DNA from: Clostridia bacterium
GTDB lineage: Bacteria > Bacillota > Clostridia > Oscillospirales > Oscillospiraceae
Assembly (NCBI GenBank): GCA_009929315.1
Contig: SAAS01000005.1
Coordinates: 176,809 to 240,808, forward strand
Reading direction: 5' to 3'
Length of the DNA stretch: 64,000 nucleotides
The translations under genes and the position numbers were made by a program. The stretch's first letter is position 1. Each line of letters starts with the position of its first letter. The notes beneath the pieces were generated by a model. It saw only the letters and a program-made list of their open reading frames with translations, did not search any database and had not been told where the DNA came from. Of the stretch, positions 26,581 through 36,600 are shown piece after piece.

Positions 26581-26622
26581 TATAACAAAATAATACACAA
26601 TGATTCAAAGGGGAAGAAATTG

Positions 26623-27339
26623 ATGGAAAAGACTTCACAGCTCTATGAGGGCAAGGCAAAAAAGGTTTTTGCGACGACTGACGAGAATCTCTGCATTGTT
26701 TCCTACAAGGACGACGCTACTGCTTTCAACGGCGAAAAAAAAGGTACGATTCTCGGCAAGGGCGTTATCAATAACCGCCTTACAAACCGTCTTATGCAGC
26801 TTTTGAGCGAAAAAGGAGTGCCAACACATTTTGTTGAAGAGTTGAATGACCGCGAAACTCTGGTTAAAAAAGTTTCCATCGTCCCTCTTGAGGTAATTAT
26901 CCGCAACATTTCCGCAGGCAGCTTCGCAAAACGCTTCGGAGTTGAGGAGGGCATCGTTTTTAAAAGCCCGACTATCGAATTTTCTTATAAAAATGACGAA
27001 CTCGGCGACCCCCTTATGAACGACTACCACGCGCTGGCGCTAGGACTTGCCACGCAGGACGATATCGACACTATAAAAACCTACGCGTTTAAAATTAACG
27101 ACTTTTTAAAGGCATATATGCTCGAGCACGGAATTGAACTTGTCGACTTCAAGCTCGAGTTCGGAAAGCTCCCCGACGGAACTATAGTTCTCGCGGACGA
27201 GATAAGCCCTGACACCTGCCGTTTTTGGGATGTTGTCACCCACGAGAAGCTCGACAAGGACCGTTTCCGCCGTGACCTCGGCAATGTTGAGGACGCATAT
27301 AACGAGGTTATGAGACGTCTTTTGGGGGATACGAAATAA
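26623..27339 (+). CDS. purC: Phosphoribosylaminoimidazole-succinocarboxamide (SAICAR) synthase
   Basis: Joins CAIR and aspartate with ATP to SAICAR. The 238 residues contain [11 protein letters not shown] (ATP loop), [19 protein letters not shown] and [20 protein letters not shown], all family signatures. The ATG at 26623 follows a purine-rich AAAGGGGAAG stretch; the in-frame TTG at 26620 is next to it. Its stop overlaps the purF start by one base (TAATG). purB, needed for the next step, is not in the window. Confidence 0.96.
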   Translation: MEKTSQLYEGKAKKVFATTDENLCIVSYKDDATAFNGEKKGTILGKGVINNRLTNRLMQLLSEKGVPTHFVEELNDRETLVKKVSIVPLEVIIRNISAGSFAKRFGVEEGIVFKSPTIEFSYKNDELGDPLMNDYHALALGLATQDDIDTIKTYAFKINDFLKAYMLEHGIELVDFKLEFGKLPDGTIVLADEISPDTCRFWDVVTHEKLDKDRFRRDLGNVEDAYNEVMRRLLGDTK

Positions 27340-28778
27340 TGAGCGGTATTCACGAGGAATGCGGAGTTTTCGGCGTTTATTCGAGCGTGACCCGTGATGT
27401 CGCCGCAACTGTTTACTACGGGCTCTTCGCTCTGCAGCACAGAGGTCAGGAAAGCTGCGGAATTGTCGTAAACGACGACGGCGTATTCACCGCCTTCAAG
27501 GACACGGGTCTTGTTAATGACGTTTTCACTCCGAGCGTTATGGAATCGCTCGGCGAGGGCAAGCTTGCCGTCGGACACTGCCGTTACGGCACAACGGGAA
27601 ACTCGGATCGCAACAACGCCCAGCCTCTGCTCGTTAACCACATCAAGGGAAAGATGGCGCTTGCCCATAACGGCAATCTTGTCAATTCCGCGGAGCTTCG
27701 CGAGGAGCTTGAGCTTCAGGGCAGCATTTTTCACACTACCACGGACAGCGAGGTTATCTCGTATATCATCACTAAGGAACGCATATCCTCAGGCTCGATT
27801 GAAGAGGCAGTTAACAAGGCAATGTACAGGCTCAAAGGTGCTTATTCCCTTGTCGTCATGTCCCCGACAAAGCTTATCGCCGCTCGGGACGAGCACGGTT
27901 TTCGTCCGCTCTGCTACGGTATAACCCCGGGCGGTGACTATGTTGTCGCCTCTGAAAGCTGCGCACTCGCCGCCGTCGGCGCGACGATGGAGCGCGACCT
28001 TTTGCCCGGTGAGATTCTCGTTTTTGACAAAAACGGTGTTCGCTCGATTAACGACCACTGCGGGGTTTGCGAGCCGAGCCTCTGCGTTTTCGAGTATATT
28101 TATTTTGCAAGACCCGATTCGGTTATCGAGGGCAGCAGCGTCCATAATGCAAGAGTTCGCGCGGGAGCCTTTCTTGCGCTCGAGCACCCTGTTCAGGCTG
28201 ATGTGGTTGTCGGCGTTCCCGACTCGGGAATTGACGCCGCCATCGGCTTTGCAAGGCAGAGCGGGATTCCCTACGGAATCGGACTAATTAAAAATCGTTA
28301 CATTGCCCGAACCTTCATCTCTCCGGGTCAAAAATCCCGCGAGGACAAGGTTCGCATAAAGATGAACCCCGTTTGCTCTACCGTTAAGGACAAGCGCGTT
28401 GTCCTCATTGACGATTCAATAGTGCGAGGAACGACCTGCGCGAGGATTGTCGGACTTTTGCGTGAGGCGGGAGCAAAGGAGATTCATCTTCGTATTTCTG
28501 CGCCGCCCTTTCTTAACCCCTGCTATTACGGCACCGACATCGACAGCCGCGACAATCTTATCGCCTGCCACAACACTGTTGAGGAAATAGCAAAAATAGT
28601 CGGCGCGGATTCGCTCGGCTATCTCAGCGTTGATAACGTGACAAAGCTTACGGACAATCCCTGCCACAAGGGTTATTGCTCCGCCTGCTTCGACGGGCGT
28701 TATCCGACGGAAATTCCGCAGAAAGCAAACAAAAACCGCTTTGAGCAGAAACTCAGCGAAAGGAGCAAAACGGAATGA
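27339..28778 (+). CDS. purF: Amidophosphoribosyltransferase (glutamine PRPP amidotransferase)
   Basis: First committed step of purine synthesis: PRPP plus glutamine to phosphoribosylamine. The 479-residue enzyme starts [13 protein letters not shown]; Cys8 is the catalytic N-terminal nucleophile after removal of a 7-residue propeptide, as in Bacillus. The PRPP loop is VVLIDDSIVRGTT. The cysteines C in DHCGVC, CHNT and NPCHKGYCSACFDG fit the [4Fe-4S]-containing Bacillus-type PurF, in which the cluster makes the enzyme oxygen-labile. It shares one base with purC and overlaps purM by ATGA. Confidence 0.96.
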   Translation: MSGIHEECGVFGVYSSVTRDVAATVYYGLFALQHRGQESCGIVVNDDGVFTAFKDTGLVNDVFTPSVMESLGEGKLAVGHCRYGTTGNSDRNNAQPLLVNHIKGKMALAHNGNLVNSAELREELELQGSIFHTTTDSEVISYIITKERISSGSIEEAVNKAMYRLKGAYSLVVMSPTKLIAARDEHGFRPLCYGITPGGDYVVASESCALAAVGATMERDLLPGEILVFDKNGVRSINDHCGVCEPSLCVFEYIYFARPDSVIEGSSVHNARVRAGAFLALEHPVQADVVVGVPDSGIDAAIGFARQSGIPYGIGLIKNRYIARTFISPGQKSREDKVRIKMNPVCSTVKDKRVVLIDDSIVRGTTCARIVGLLREAGAKEIHLRISAPPFLNPCYYGTDIDSRDNLIACHNTVEEIAKIVGADSLGYLSVDNVTKLTDNPCHKGYCSACFDGRYPTEIPQKANKNRFEQKLSERSKTE

Positions 28779-29812
28779 AAAGCTTTTCCGAAAGCTACAA
28801 GGACGCGGGCGTCGATATTACCGCGGGCTACAAGGCAGTGGAGCTTATGAAAAGCCACATCGCCAGAACTATGCTCGGCTCGAAAAGCTCGGATATCGGC
28901 GGCTTCGGCGGTCTTTTCGAGCTTGACATTTCGGGCACTCCGAATCCTGTTCTGGTCAGCGGAACGGACGGTGTGGGAACTAAGCTGAAGCTCGCTTTTC
29001 TTATGGATAAGCATGACACCGTCGGTATCGATTGCGTTGCCATGTGCGTTAACGATATTATTTGCTGCGGAGCAAAACCACTTTTCTTCCTTGACTACAT
29101 CGCCTGCGGCAAAAATGTACCCGAAAAAATTGCCGCAATCGTTTCGGGCGTGGCGGAGGGCTGCGTTCAGTCCGGCTGCGCGCTGATCGGCGGCGAAACA
29201 GCCGAAATGCCCGGCTTCTACCCTGCCGAGGAATACGACCTTGCGGGTTTTTCCGTCGGCGTTGTAGATAAGTCAAAACTTCTTGACAAAAGCGCGGTCA
29301 AGGAGGGCGACATTATAATTGCTCTTCCCTCCAGCGGCGTGCATTCAAACGGTTTTTCGCTTGTCCGCAAGGTTTTTGACGTTGAACACTCCGACCTCAA
29401 GACCCCGATTTCGGAACTGAACGGAGCCTCCCTCGGAGAAACCTTGCTTACGCCTACAAAGATTTACGTCAAACCCATGCTCGCGCTTTTCGAGGCCGTT
29501 CCGGTTAAGGCGGTTTCGCACATAACGGGCGGCGGTTTCTATGAGAATATTCCGCGCAGCCTTCCGAAGGGGCTTTCAGCGAAAATTGACCGCTCCGCAC
29601 TCAAAGTGCTGCCGATTTTCGATTACCTTGCAAAATCAGGCAACATACCCGAGCGCGACATGTTCAACACCTACAACATGGGAGTGGGCATGAGCGTTAT
29701 CGTCTCTAAAGAGCACTCGGAAAAGGCGCTTGAGATACTTCACGCAAACGGTGAGGACGCCTATATTATGGGTGCAGTCATCAGCTCCGACGAGGGCGTT
29801 GTGATATGCTGA
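28775..29812 (+). CDS. purM: Phosphoribosylformylglycinamidine cyclo-ligase (AIR synthetase)
   Basis: Closes the imidazole ring: FGAM plus ATP to AIR. The 345 residues hold GTDGVGTKLKLAF, DCVAMCVNDIICCGAKPLFFLDY and GGETAEMPGFY, the standard PurM motifs, and HITGGGFYENIPR near the C-terminus. It overlaps purF by 4 nt and purN by 7 nt. Confidence 0.97.
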   Translation: MKSFSESYKDAGVDITAGYKAVELMKSHIARTMLGSKSSDIGGFGGLFELDISGTPNPVLVSGTDGVGTKLKLAFLMDKHDTVGIDCVAMCVNDIICCGAKPLFFLDYIACGKNVPEKIAAIVSGVAEGCVQSGCALIGGETAEMPGFYPAEEYDLAGFSVGVVDKSKLLDKSAVKEGDIIIALPSSGVHSNGFSLVRKVFDVEHSDLKTPISELNGASLGETLLTPTKIYVKPMLALFEAVPVKAVSHITGGGFYENIPRSLPKGLSAKIDRSALKVLPIFDYLAKSGNIPERDMFNTYNMGVGMSVIVSKEHSEKALEILHANGEDAYIMGAVISSDEGVVIC

Positions 29813-30429
29813 AGGCTAGAATTGCCGTGCTTGTTTCCGGCGGCGGAACTAATCTTCAGGCGCTTATTGATTCGCAGGAAAGCGGAAAACTGAAAAGCGG
29901 CGAAATTACGCTTGTAATTTCAAGCTCTGATACCGCTTTTGCACTCGAAAGAGCGAAAAAGCACAATATTGCCTCCGTCACGGTTTCAAAGAAATCCTTT
30001 GGAAATCAGGCGGAATTTGAAAGCGCGATTCTCGACATTCTTAAAAAGCATGAAATTGAGCTTGTCGTGCTCGCGGGCTTCATGTCAATTCTGTCCGCCG
30101 AGTTTGTGAGGCAGTGGGAAAAACGAATAATAAACGTCCACCCCTCGTTAATACCCTCCTTTTGCGGGGAGGGCTTTTACGGGCTGAAGGTGCACGAGGC
30201 AGCTCTCAAATGTGGGGTTAAGGTCACGGGCGCAACCGTGCATTTTGTAAACGAGATTCCCGACGGCGGGGAAATAATTCTGCAAAAGAGCGTGCCCGTT
30301 TATAAAAACGACAGCCCCGAAAAGCTCCAAAGGCGCGTTATGGAGCGCGCGGAATGGATAATCCTCCCCAAAGCGACAGAGCTTATCTCCGCAAAGATTT
30401 TGAAAGAGGGCGAAAAGTATGGCTTTTGA
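29806..30429 (+). CDS. purN: Phosphoribosylglycinamide formyltransferase (10-formyl-THF dependent)
   Basis: Formylates GAR with 10-formyltetrahydrofolate. It opens RIAVLVSGGGTNLQALID (phosphate loop), has the catalytic Asn/His in INVHPSLIPSF and GATVHFVNEIPDGG with the catalytic Asp region. The 207 aa length is normal. It starts inside the end of purM and overlaps the cyclohydrolase gene by 11 nt. Confidence 0.96.
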   Translation: MLKARIAVLVSGGGTNLQALIDSQESGKLKSGEITLVISSSDTAFALERAKKHNIASVTVSKKSFGNQAEFESAILDILKKHEIELVVLAGFMSILSAEFVRQWEKRIINVHPSLIPSFCGEGFYGLKVHEAALKCGVKVTGATVHFVNEIPDGGEIILQKSVPVYKNDSPEKLQRRVMERAEWIILPKATELISAKILKEGEKYGF

Positions 30430-31141
30430 GATTAACGATATAGGAGCAATTCTCCGCAAAAACGACTACCCCGGCAGAGGAATCATAATCGGCAAAAGCT
30501 CAGACGAAAAGAAGGCGGTTTTCGCTTATTTCATCATGGGCAGGAGCGAAAACAGCCGAAACAGAATATTCATTGAGCATGAGGAAGAGCTGCAAATTCA
30601 CCCCTTCGATATCACTAAGGTTGAAGACCCGAGCCTTATAATTTACTCCCCTGTCCGAGTCAACGGCAAAAAGACGGTTGTCACAAACGGCGACCAGACC
30701 GATACGATAATAAATTTCCTCGAAAAGGGCGACAGCTTTGAAAACGCCCTTGAAACCCGCTGCTTCGAGCCGGACGCGCCGAACTACACACCCCGTATCA
30801 GCGGCATTCTTAATTTTGAAAACGGCTTTGACTATAAGCTGAGTATATTAAAGGCTGCGGACGAAGAAGGAAACGGCTGCAACCGTTTCACCTATGCCTA
30901 TAAGCCTACCGCCGGCGTCGGACATTTTATCCACACCTATGCGTCAAACGGAAACCCCATACCGAGCTTTGTCGGAGAGCCTGTACCTGTCGGAGTCGGT
31001 AACGATATCGATGTGTTTGTCTGGCTAATATGGCGGCATCTGAACGCCGACAACCGTGTGTCCCTCTATGTGCGCTTTACCGATATCGAAAGCGGAATGA
31101 CCGAGAGCCGCATTGTTAATAAGAACGAAAAGGGAGTTTAG
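30419..31141 (+). CDS. purO: PurO-type IMP cyclohydrolase
   Basis: A 240-residue protein resembling the archaeal-type IMP cyclohydrolase (PF07826 family): NDYPGRGIIIGKSSDEKKAVFAYFIMGRSENSRNR, then EDPSLIIYSPVR and NGDQTDTI. PurO closes FAICAR to IMP, the last step, normally done by the N-terminal domain of bacterial PurH. The next gene encodes a stand-alone AICAR formyltransferase lacking that domain, so the two complement each other. It is fully embedded in the operon, overlapping purN by 11 nt and ending 2 nt before purH. I am fairly sure of the family; activity is inferred. Confidence 0.88.
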   Translation: MAFEINDIGAILRKNDYPGRGIIIGKSSDEKKAVFAYFIMGRSENSRNRIFIEHEEELQIHPFDITKVEDPSLIIYSPVRVNGKKTVVTNGDQTDTIINFLEKGDSFENALETRCFEPDAPNYTPRISGILNFENGFDYKLSILKAADEEGNGCNRFTYAYKPTAGVGHFIHTYASNGNPIPSFVGEPVPVGVGNDIDVFVWLIWRHLNADNRVSLYVRFTDIESGMTESRIVNKNEKGV

Positions 31142-31143
31142 CC

Positions 31144-32328
31144 ATGAAGGAATTTGAGCTGAAATACGGCTGCAACCCCAATCAGAAGCCGGCAAGAATC
31201 TTTATGCGAAGCGGTATCGAGCTGCCCATCACTATTTTGAACGGCAGACCCGGATATATTAACTTTCTTGATGCCTTCAACAGCTGGCAGCTTGTCAAGG
31301 AATTGTCTGAAGCCACCAAAATGTGCGCCGCAACGAGCTTTAAGCACGTCAGTCCGACAAGTGCCTCTGTCGGTACTAAGCTCTCCAAGGGGCTTAAGCG
31401 CGCCTGCTTTGTCGACGACATTGAGGGGCTTGACGACTCCCCTCTCGCCTGCGCCTACGCAAGAGCCAGAGGCACGGACCGCATGTCAAGCTTCGGCGAC
31501 TGGATTGCGCTTAGCGATACCTGCGATGTCGTAACCGCGAACATCATTAAGCGCGAGGTATCGGACGGGATTATCGCCCCCGGCTACACGCCCGAAGCTC
31601 TGGAAATTCTCAAGGAGAAGAAAAAAGGCGCTTACAATATAGTTCAAATTGACCCCGACTATGTTCCCGAAGCGCAGGAAATAAAGCAGGTTTACGGTAT
31701 CAGCTTTGAGCAGGGGCGCAATAACTTTGTTATTAACGCCGAGCTTCTTAAAAACATTGTAACCGCGAACAAGAATCTTCCCGAATCTGCTGTGCGCGAC
31801 CTCATTATCAGTCTTATAACTCTTAAATACACCCAGTCAAACTCCGTCTGCTTCGCATTCGACGGACAGGCAATCGGCGTTGGTGCGGGTCAGCAAAGCC
31901 GCATACACTGCACTCGTCTTGCGGGGAGCAAGGCGGATAACTGGCAGCTACGTCAGAGCGAAATGGTGCTTGAGCTTCCCTTTATTGACGATTTGCCCAG
32001 AGCGGTGCGCGACAACACAATTGACGTTTATCTATCCGAGGAGGCGGACGATGTCCGCGGTGAAGATGTCTGGCGTCAATTTTTCATTCATCAGCCGAAA
32101 AAGCTCTCTTATGAGGAAAAGCGCGAATATCTCGCAAAGCTTGAGGGTGTTTCCCTCGGCTCGGACGCTTTCTTCCCCTTCGGTGACAATATCATAAGGG
32201 CGAGAAGGAGCGGCGTGAGCTACATCGCGCAGCCGGGCGGCTCCGTTCGCGATGAGGACGTTGTGCGCGAGTGCAATGAGAGAAATATGGTCATGGCTTT
32301 CACGGGTATGAGATTGTTCCACCATTAA
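31144..32328 (+). CDS. purH: AICAR formyltransferase, stand-alone (PurH C-terminal half)
   Basis: Formylates AICAR to FAICAR with 10-formyl-THF. The 394 residues begin directly at LKYGCNPNQKPARIFM, which lies after the cyclohydrolase domain in full-length PurH (about 510-530 aa). The catalytic Lys-His pair is in AATSFKHVSPTSASVG. RGTDRMSSFGDWIALSD and QSNSVCFAFDGQAIGVGAGQQSR are further signatures. The missing cyclohydrolase domain is supplied by the PurO-type protein just upstream. GGGAG precedes the ATG. The stop codon overlaps a copy of the TAATTATGTAAACC repeat (32326-32339). Confidence 0.93.
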   Translation: MKEFELKYGCNPNQKPARIFMRSGIELPITILNGRPGYINFLDAFNSWQLVKELSEATKMCAATSFKHVSPTSASVGTKLSKGLKRACFVDDIEGLDDSPLACAYARARGTDRMSSFGDWIALSDTCDVVTANIIKREVSDGIIAPGYTPEALEILKEKKKGAYNIVQIDPDYVPEAQEIKQVYGISFEQGRNNFVINAELLKNIVTANKNLPESAVRDLIISLITLKYTQSNSVCFAFDGQAIGVGAGQQSRIHCTRLAGSKADNWQLRQSEMVLELPFIDDLPRAVRDNTIDVYLSEEADDVRGEDVWRQFFIHQPKKLSYEEKREYLAKLEGVSLGSDAFFPFGDNIIRARRSGVSYIAQPGGSVRDEDVVRECNERNMVMAFTGMRLFHH

Positions 32329-32339
32329 TTATGTAAACC
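32326..32339 (-). repeat. GGTTTACATAATTA repeat (exact copy)
   Basis: Exact 14-mer on the minus strand, in the purH-purD gap, its first bases being the purH stop codon. See the finding on this repeat. Confidence 0.7.
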
Positions 32340-32349
32340 GAGGTGTCCT

Positions 32350-33633
32350 ATGAACATTATGGTAATCGGCGGCGGCGGCAGAGAGCACGCTATAATTAAA
32401 AAGCTGAAACAGAGCAGTAAGATTGACATAATATTTGCTCTCCCCGGCAACGGCGGCATTGCCATGGACGCCGTTTGCACCGGAATCGGCGCTTCGGATA
32501 TTTCCGCGATTCTGGCTTTTGCCAAAGAAAATTCGATAGATTTCGCCGTTGTCGCTCCCGATGACCCGCTGGTTCTCGGCGTTGTGGACGAGCTTGAAAA
32601 CATCGGCGTTCCCTGCTTCGGTCCGAATAAAAGCGCCGCGATTATTGAGGGCAGCAAGGCCTTCAGCAAAAATCTCATGAAAAATTACAGTATCCCCACC
32701 GCGGATTACGAGGTTTTTACCGATGTTCATAAAGCTCTGAATTACCTTGAATCTGCGCCGATTCCGACTGTTATCAAGGCTGACGGCCTTGCTCTCGGTA
32801 AGGGTGTTGTAATAGCCATGACTCGAGATGAGGCGAAGACCGCCGTCCGCTCCATGATGGAGGACAAGGTCTTCGGACAGAGCGGTGCAACCGTTGTAAT
32901 CGAGGAATATCTTGAGGGTCCCGAGGTTTCCGTTTTGTCCTTTACGGACGGTAAAACCCTTGTTCCCATGGTTTCCAGCATGGATCATAAGCGCGCTCAT
33001 GACGGCGACACGGGGCTTAACACGGGCGGCATGGGTACTGTTGCGCCCAACCCCTACTACACTGAGGAAATTGCCGCCGAGTGTATGGAAAAAATCTTTC
33101 TGCCTACCATAAACGCCATGAACAGCGAAAACCGCAGCTTTAAGGGCTGTCTGTATTTCGGACTTATGTTAACCGCTCAGGGACCAAAGGTCATTGAATA
33201 CAACTGCCGCTTCGGCGATCCCGAAACGCAGGTTGTGCTGCCGCTTCTTGAGAGCGATTTGGTTGACATAATGGTTGCAACAAGGAACGGAACTCTCTGT
33301 GATGCCGATATTCGCTTCTCAAACGGCGCCGCCTGCTGCGTCATTATGGCGTCCTCGGGCTATCCCGAAAAATACGAAAAAGGCTTTGAAATAACCCTTT
33401 CCCTCCCTGAGCCTGCCGATACCGAAATTTATGTCGCAGGCGCAAGGCTCGAAAACGGGAAACTTCTTACAAACGGAGGCCGTGTGCTGGGAGTAACGGC
33501 AAAAGGCGAGGATTTGCCTTCCGCTGTCGCAAAGGCATATGAGGCTGTGAAGCTTGTACATTTTGATAATTCGTTTTACCGAAGGGACATCGGGCAAAAG
33601 GCTCTTGAGTTCTTAAATAAGGAGGCCCACTGA
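32350..33633 (+). CDS. purD: Phosphoribosylamine-glycine ligase (GAR synthetase)
   Basis: Ligates phosphoribosylamine and glycine with ATP. A 427-residue ATP-grasp enzyme: MNIMVIGGGGREHAIIKKL at the N-terminus, VIKADGLALGKGVVIAM and VVIEEYLEGPEVSVLSFTDG in the ATP-grasp core, and NTGGMGTVAPNPYY and NCRFGDPETQVVLPLLESDL near the active site. GAGGTG precedes the ATG. The stop overlaps the purL start by one base. Confidence 0.96.
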   Translation: MNIMVIGGGGREHAIIKKLKQSSKIDIIFALPGNGGIAMDAVCTGIGASDISAILAFAKENSIDFAVVAPDDPLVLGVVDELENIGVPCFGPNKSAAIIEGSKAFSKNLMKNYSIPTADYEVFTDVHKALNYLESAPIPTVIKADGLALGKGVVIAMTRDEAKTAVRSMMEDKVFGQSGATVVIEEYLEGPEVSVLSFTDGKTLVPMVSSMDHKRAHDGDTGLNTGGMGTVAPNPYYTEEIAAECMEKIFLPTINAMNSENRSFKGCLYFGLMLTAQGPKVIEYNCRFGDPETQVVLPLLESDLVDIMVATRNGTLCDADIRFSNGAACCVIMASSGYPEKYEKGFEITLSLPEPADTEIYVAGARLENGKLLTNGGRVLGVTAKGEDLPSAVAKAYEAVKLVHFDNSFYRRDIGQKALEFLNKEAH

Positions 33634-36600
33634 TGGTTTACAGGGTCTATGTTGAAAAGAAACCCTCCGAAGCGCTTGAAGCTAGGGCGCTATTTGGGGA
33701 GCTGCGCAGTTTTCTGGGAATTAAGGAGCTTACAGACCTTCGGATTGTAAATCGCTATGATGTGGAAAACATCGCCGACGAGCTTTTTGAGCAAAGCAAA
33801 TTCACCGTTTTTGCCGAACCGCAGCTCGATGTGGTTTCCGAAGAACTTAAATATAGCGACAGCTCCACCGTTTTCGCGGTTGAGTTCCTGCCCGGGCAGT
33901 TTGACCAGCGAGCTGATTCGGCAGCCCAGTGCATACAGATAGTTTCGCAGGGCGAGCGCCCGATTGTTCGGACAGCCAAGGTCTATATTTTAGGCGGTAA
34001 AATTTCCGCAGCTGAGCTGACTGCGATTAAAAACTACGTTATCAACCCCGTTGAGAGCCGCGAGGCTTCTCTTGAAACCTTAAGCACTCTCGCGGTGAAA
34101 TTCCAAATTCCAACGGAAGTCGAGCTTCTGTGCGGCTTTCGTGCCATGGAATGCGAAGAGATCTCAAGTTTTATACGCCAGCGCGGTCTTGCCATGGACG
34201 CGGACGATCTTCGCTTCTGCCAAAAGTATTTTATTAATCTTAAGCGGGATCCTACCATAACTGAAATAAAGATGATTGACACCTACTGGTCGGATCATTG
34301 CCGCCATACAACCTTCAACACCGTTATTGACAGCGTTAACTTCGAGGATGAAACCCTGCAAAACGCCTGGAACAGATACCTTGAAGTTCGCAGGGCGCTT
34401 AATCGCACAAAGCCGATTTGCCTAATGGATTTGGGTACGCTTGCGGCAAAGCAGCTTAAAGCAAACGGCGGTCTCACAAAGCTCGACGAGAGCGAGGAAA
34501 TCAACGCCTGCACAGTTAAAATTGACGTTGAAGCCGAAAACGGCACAGAAAAATGGCTGCTGCTCTTTAAAAACGAAACCCACAACCACCCAACGGAAAT
34601 TGAGCCCTTCGGCGGAGCGGCAACCTGCATCGGCGGAGCCATTCGCGACCCGCTTTCAGGCAGGAGCTATGTTTATGCCGCAATGCGTGTTTCGGGTGCG
34701 GCAGACCCCCTTCGTCCCGTTTCCGAAACGCTAAAGGGCAAGCTTCCTCAGAAGAAGCTCGTTTCAACAGCCGCTGCGGGTTACAGCTCCTACGGCAATC
34801 AGATTGGGCTCACAACGGGCATAGTTGACGAAATTTATCACCCGGGCTACGCCGCGAAGCACATGGAGGTCGGCGCCGTTATCGGTGCCGCGCCCGAGGC
34901 AAATGTCCGCCGCGAAAGACCTAAGCCCGGCGATATCGTCATTCTGCTCGGCGGAAGAACGGGGCGCGACGGCTGCGGCGGTGCAACCGGGTCCTCAAAG
35001 GCTCATGACTTATCCTCACTTGAAAACTGCGGCGCGGAGGTGCAAAAAGGCAATGCCCCCGAGGAGCGCAAGCTCCAACGTCTTTTCCGAAACCCCGAGG
35101 CATCACGCCTTATTAAACGCTGCAACGACTTCGGCGCGGGCGGCGTTTCCGTGGCAATCGGCGAGCTTGCCGAGGGCCTTACAATCAACCTCAATGCTAT
35201 ACCTAAAAAATATGAGGGACTTGATGGCACAGAGCTTGCCATAAGCGAATCGCAGGAACGCATGGCGGTGGTCGTCGAGAGTAATTATGTAAACCGATTT
35301 TTAGAGCTTGCCGCGAGCGAAAACCTTGAGGCAACCGTGGTAGCGGAGGTTTCGGACTTCCCGCGGCTCGTGATGAACTGGAACGGCAAGTCTATCGTCG
35401 ACATTCAGCGCAGATTCCTTGACAGCAACGGCGCCGAAAAGCACATCGACATAGCTCCCGAAAAGCCTCAGAACTTTTCTAAGGAGCTTCCCTCCGACTT
35501 TGCAGGCGGAATGAAAGCGCTGGTTTCCGACCTTAACGTCTGCTCAAAGCGCGGACTTTCGGAGCGCTTTGACTCCACAATCGGCGCGGGCAGTGTGCTC
35601 ATGCCCTTCGGCGGCAGATACCAGCAGACCCCAATTCAGGCAATGGTTCACAAAATCTCACGCGAGCATGGCGATACCTCCACCTGCTCGTTTATGGCTT
35701 ACGGTTTTAACCCCTCCGTCAGCGAAAAAAGCCCCTACCACGGCGCTTATCTTGCGGTTGTCGAATCGGTTTCCAAGCTAATCGCGGCAGGCGCCTCTTT
35801 CGAGGACGTTTATCTCAGTTTCCAGGAATATTTTGAAAAGCCGCTCCGCGACGGTAAGCGCTGGGGCAAGCCTCTTGCCGCCGTTCTCGGCGCTTTTATC
35901 GCTCAGCTTGATTTGGGCATTGCCGCCATCGGCGGCAAGGACTCGATGAGCGGAAGTTTTGAAAAGCTGGACGTTCCGCCCACCCTTATTTCCTTCGCGG
36001 TCACGACAGACAATTTGAAAAATGTCATTTCGCCCGAATTTAAGTCCGCCGATCACAGGGTTTGCATGCTCGCGCCGATTTACGGCTCGGACGGACTGCC
36101 CGAAGCCGCTTCTCTCAAGGAGAACTTCAAAACGGTAACGGAGCTTATCCGCAGCGGAAAGGTCTGCGCGGTTTATACCCCGACCTTCGGCGGGGCTGCC
36201 GAGAGCATATTTAAAATGTGTATCGGAAACGGACTCGGCTTTGTTTATGATAGCGGCGTTTCGCAGGAGCAGATTTTCGGCTACCGATACGGCAGTTTTA
36301 TCCTTGAAATGACGGGTGACGAGCGCTGCGGAATCGCGCTCGGACATACAACCGAAAAAGCTGAAATCGTCTGCGGCTCCTCCGTTTTGCCGCTTGAAGA
36401 GCTCCAAATGCTCTATGAGGACAAGCTTGAGAGCGTTTATCCCTGCAATATTAAAACAGAGAATAAGCATACCGTCGCCTATTCCTTCGAGCGAAAGGAT
36501 TTATTTGCAAAACCGCGTATTTCTTTCGCCCGTCCGAAAGCCATAATTCCGGTGTTTCCCGGAACAAACTGTGAATACGACACAGCGAAGGCGCTCGAAA

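Noticed and set aside
33319..36470. Long minus-strand frames opposite purD and purL
   Set aside because: Shadows of conserved coding sequence with no ribosome sites or recognisable motifs.
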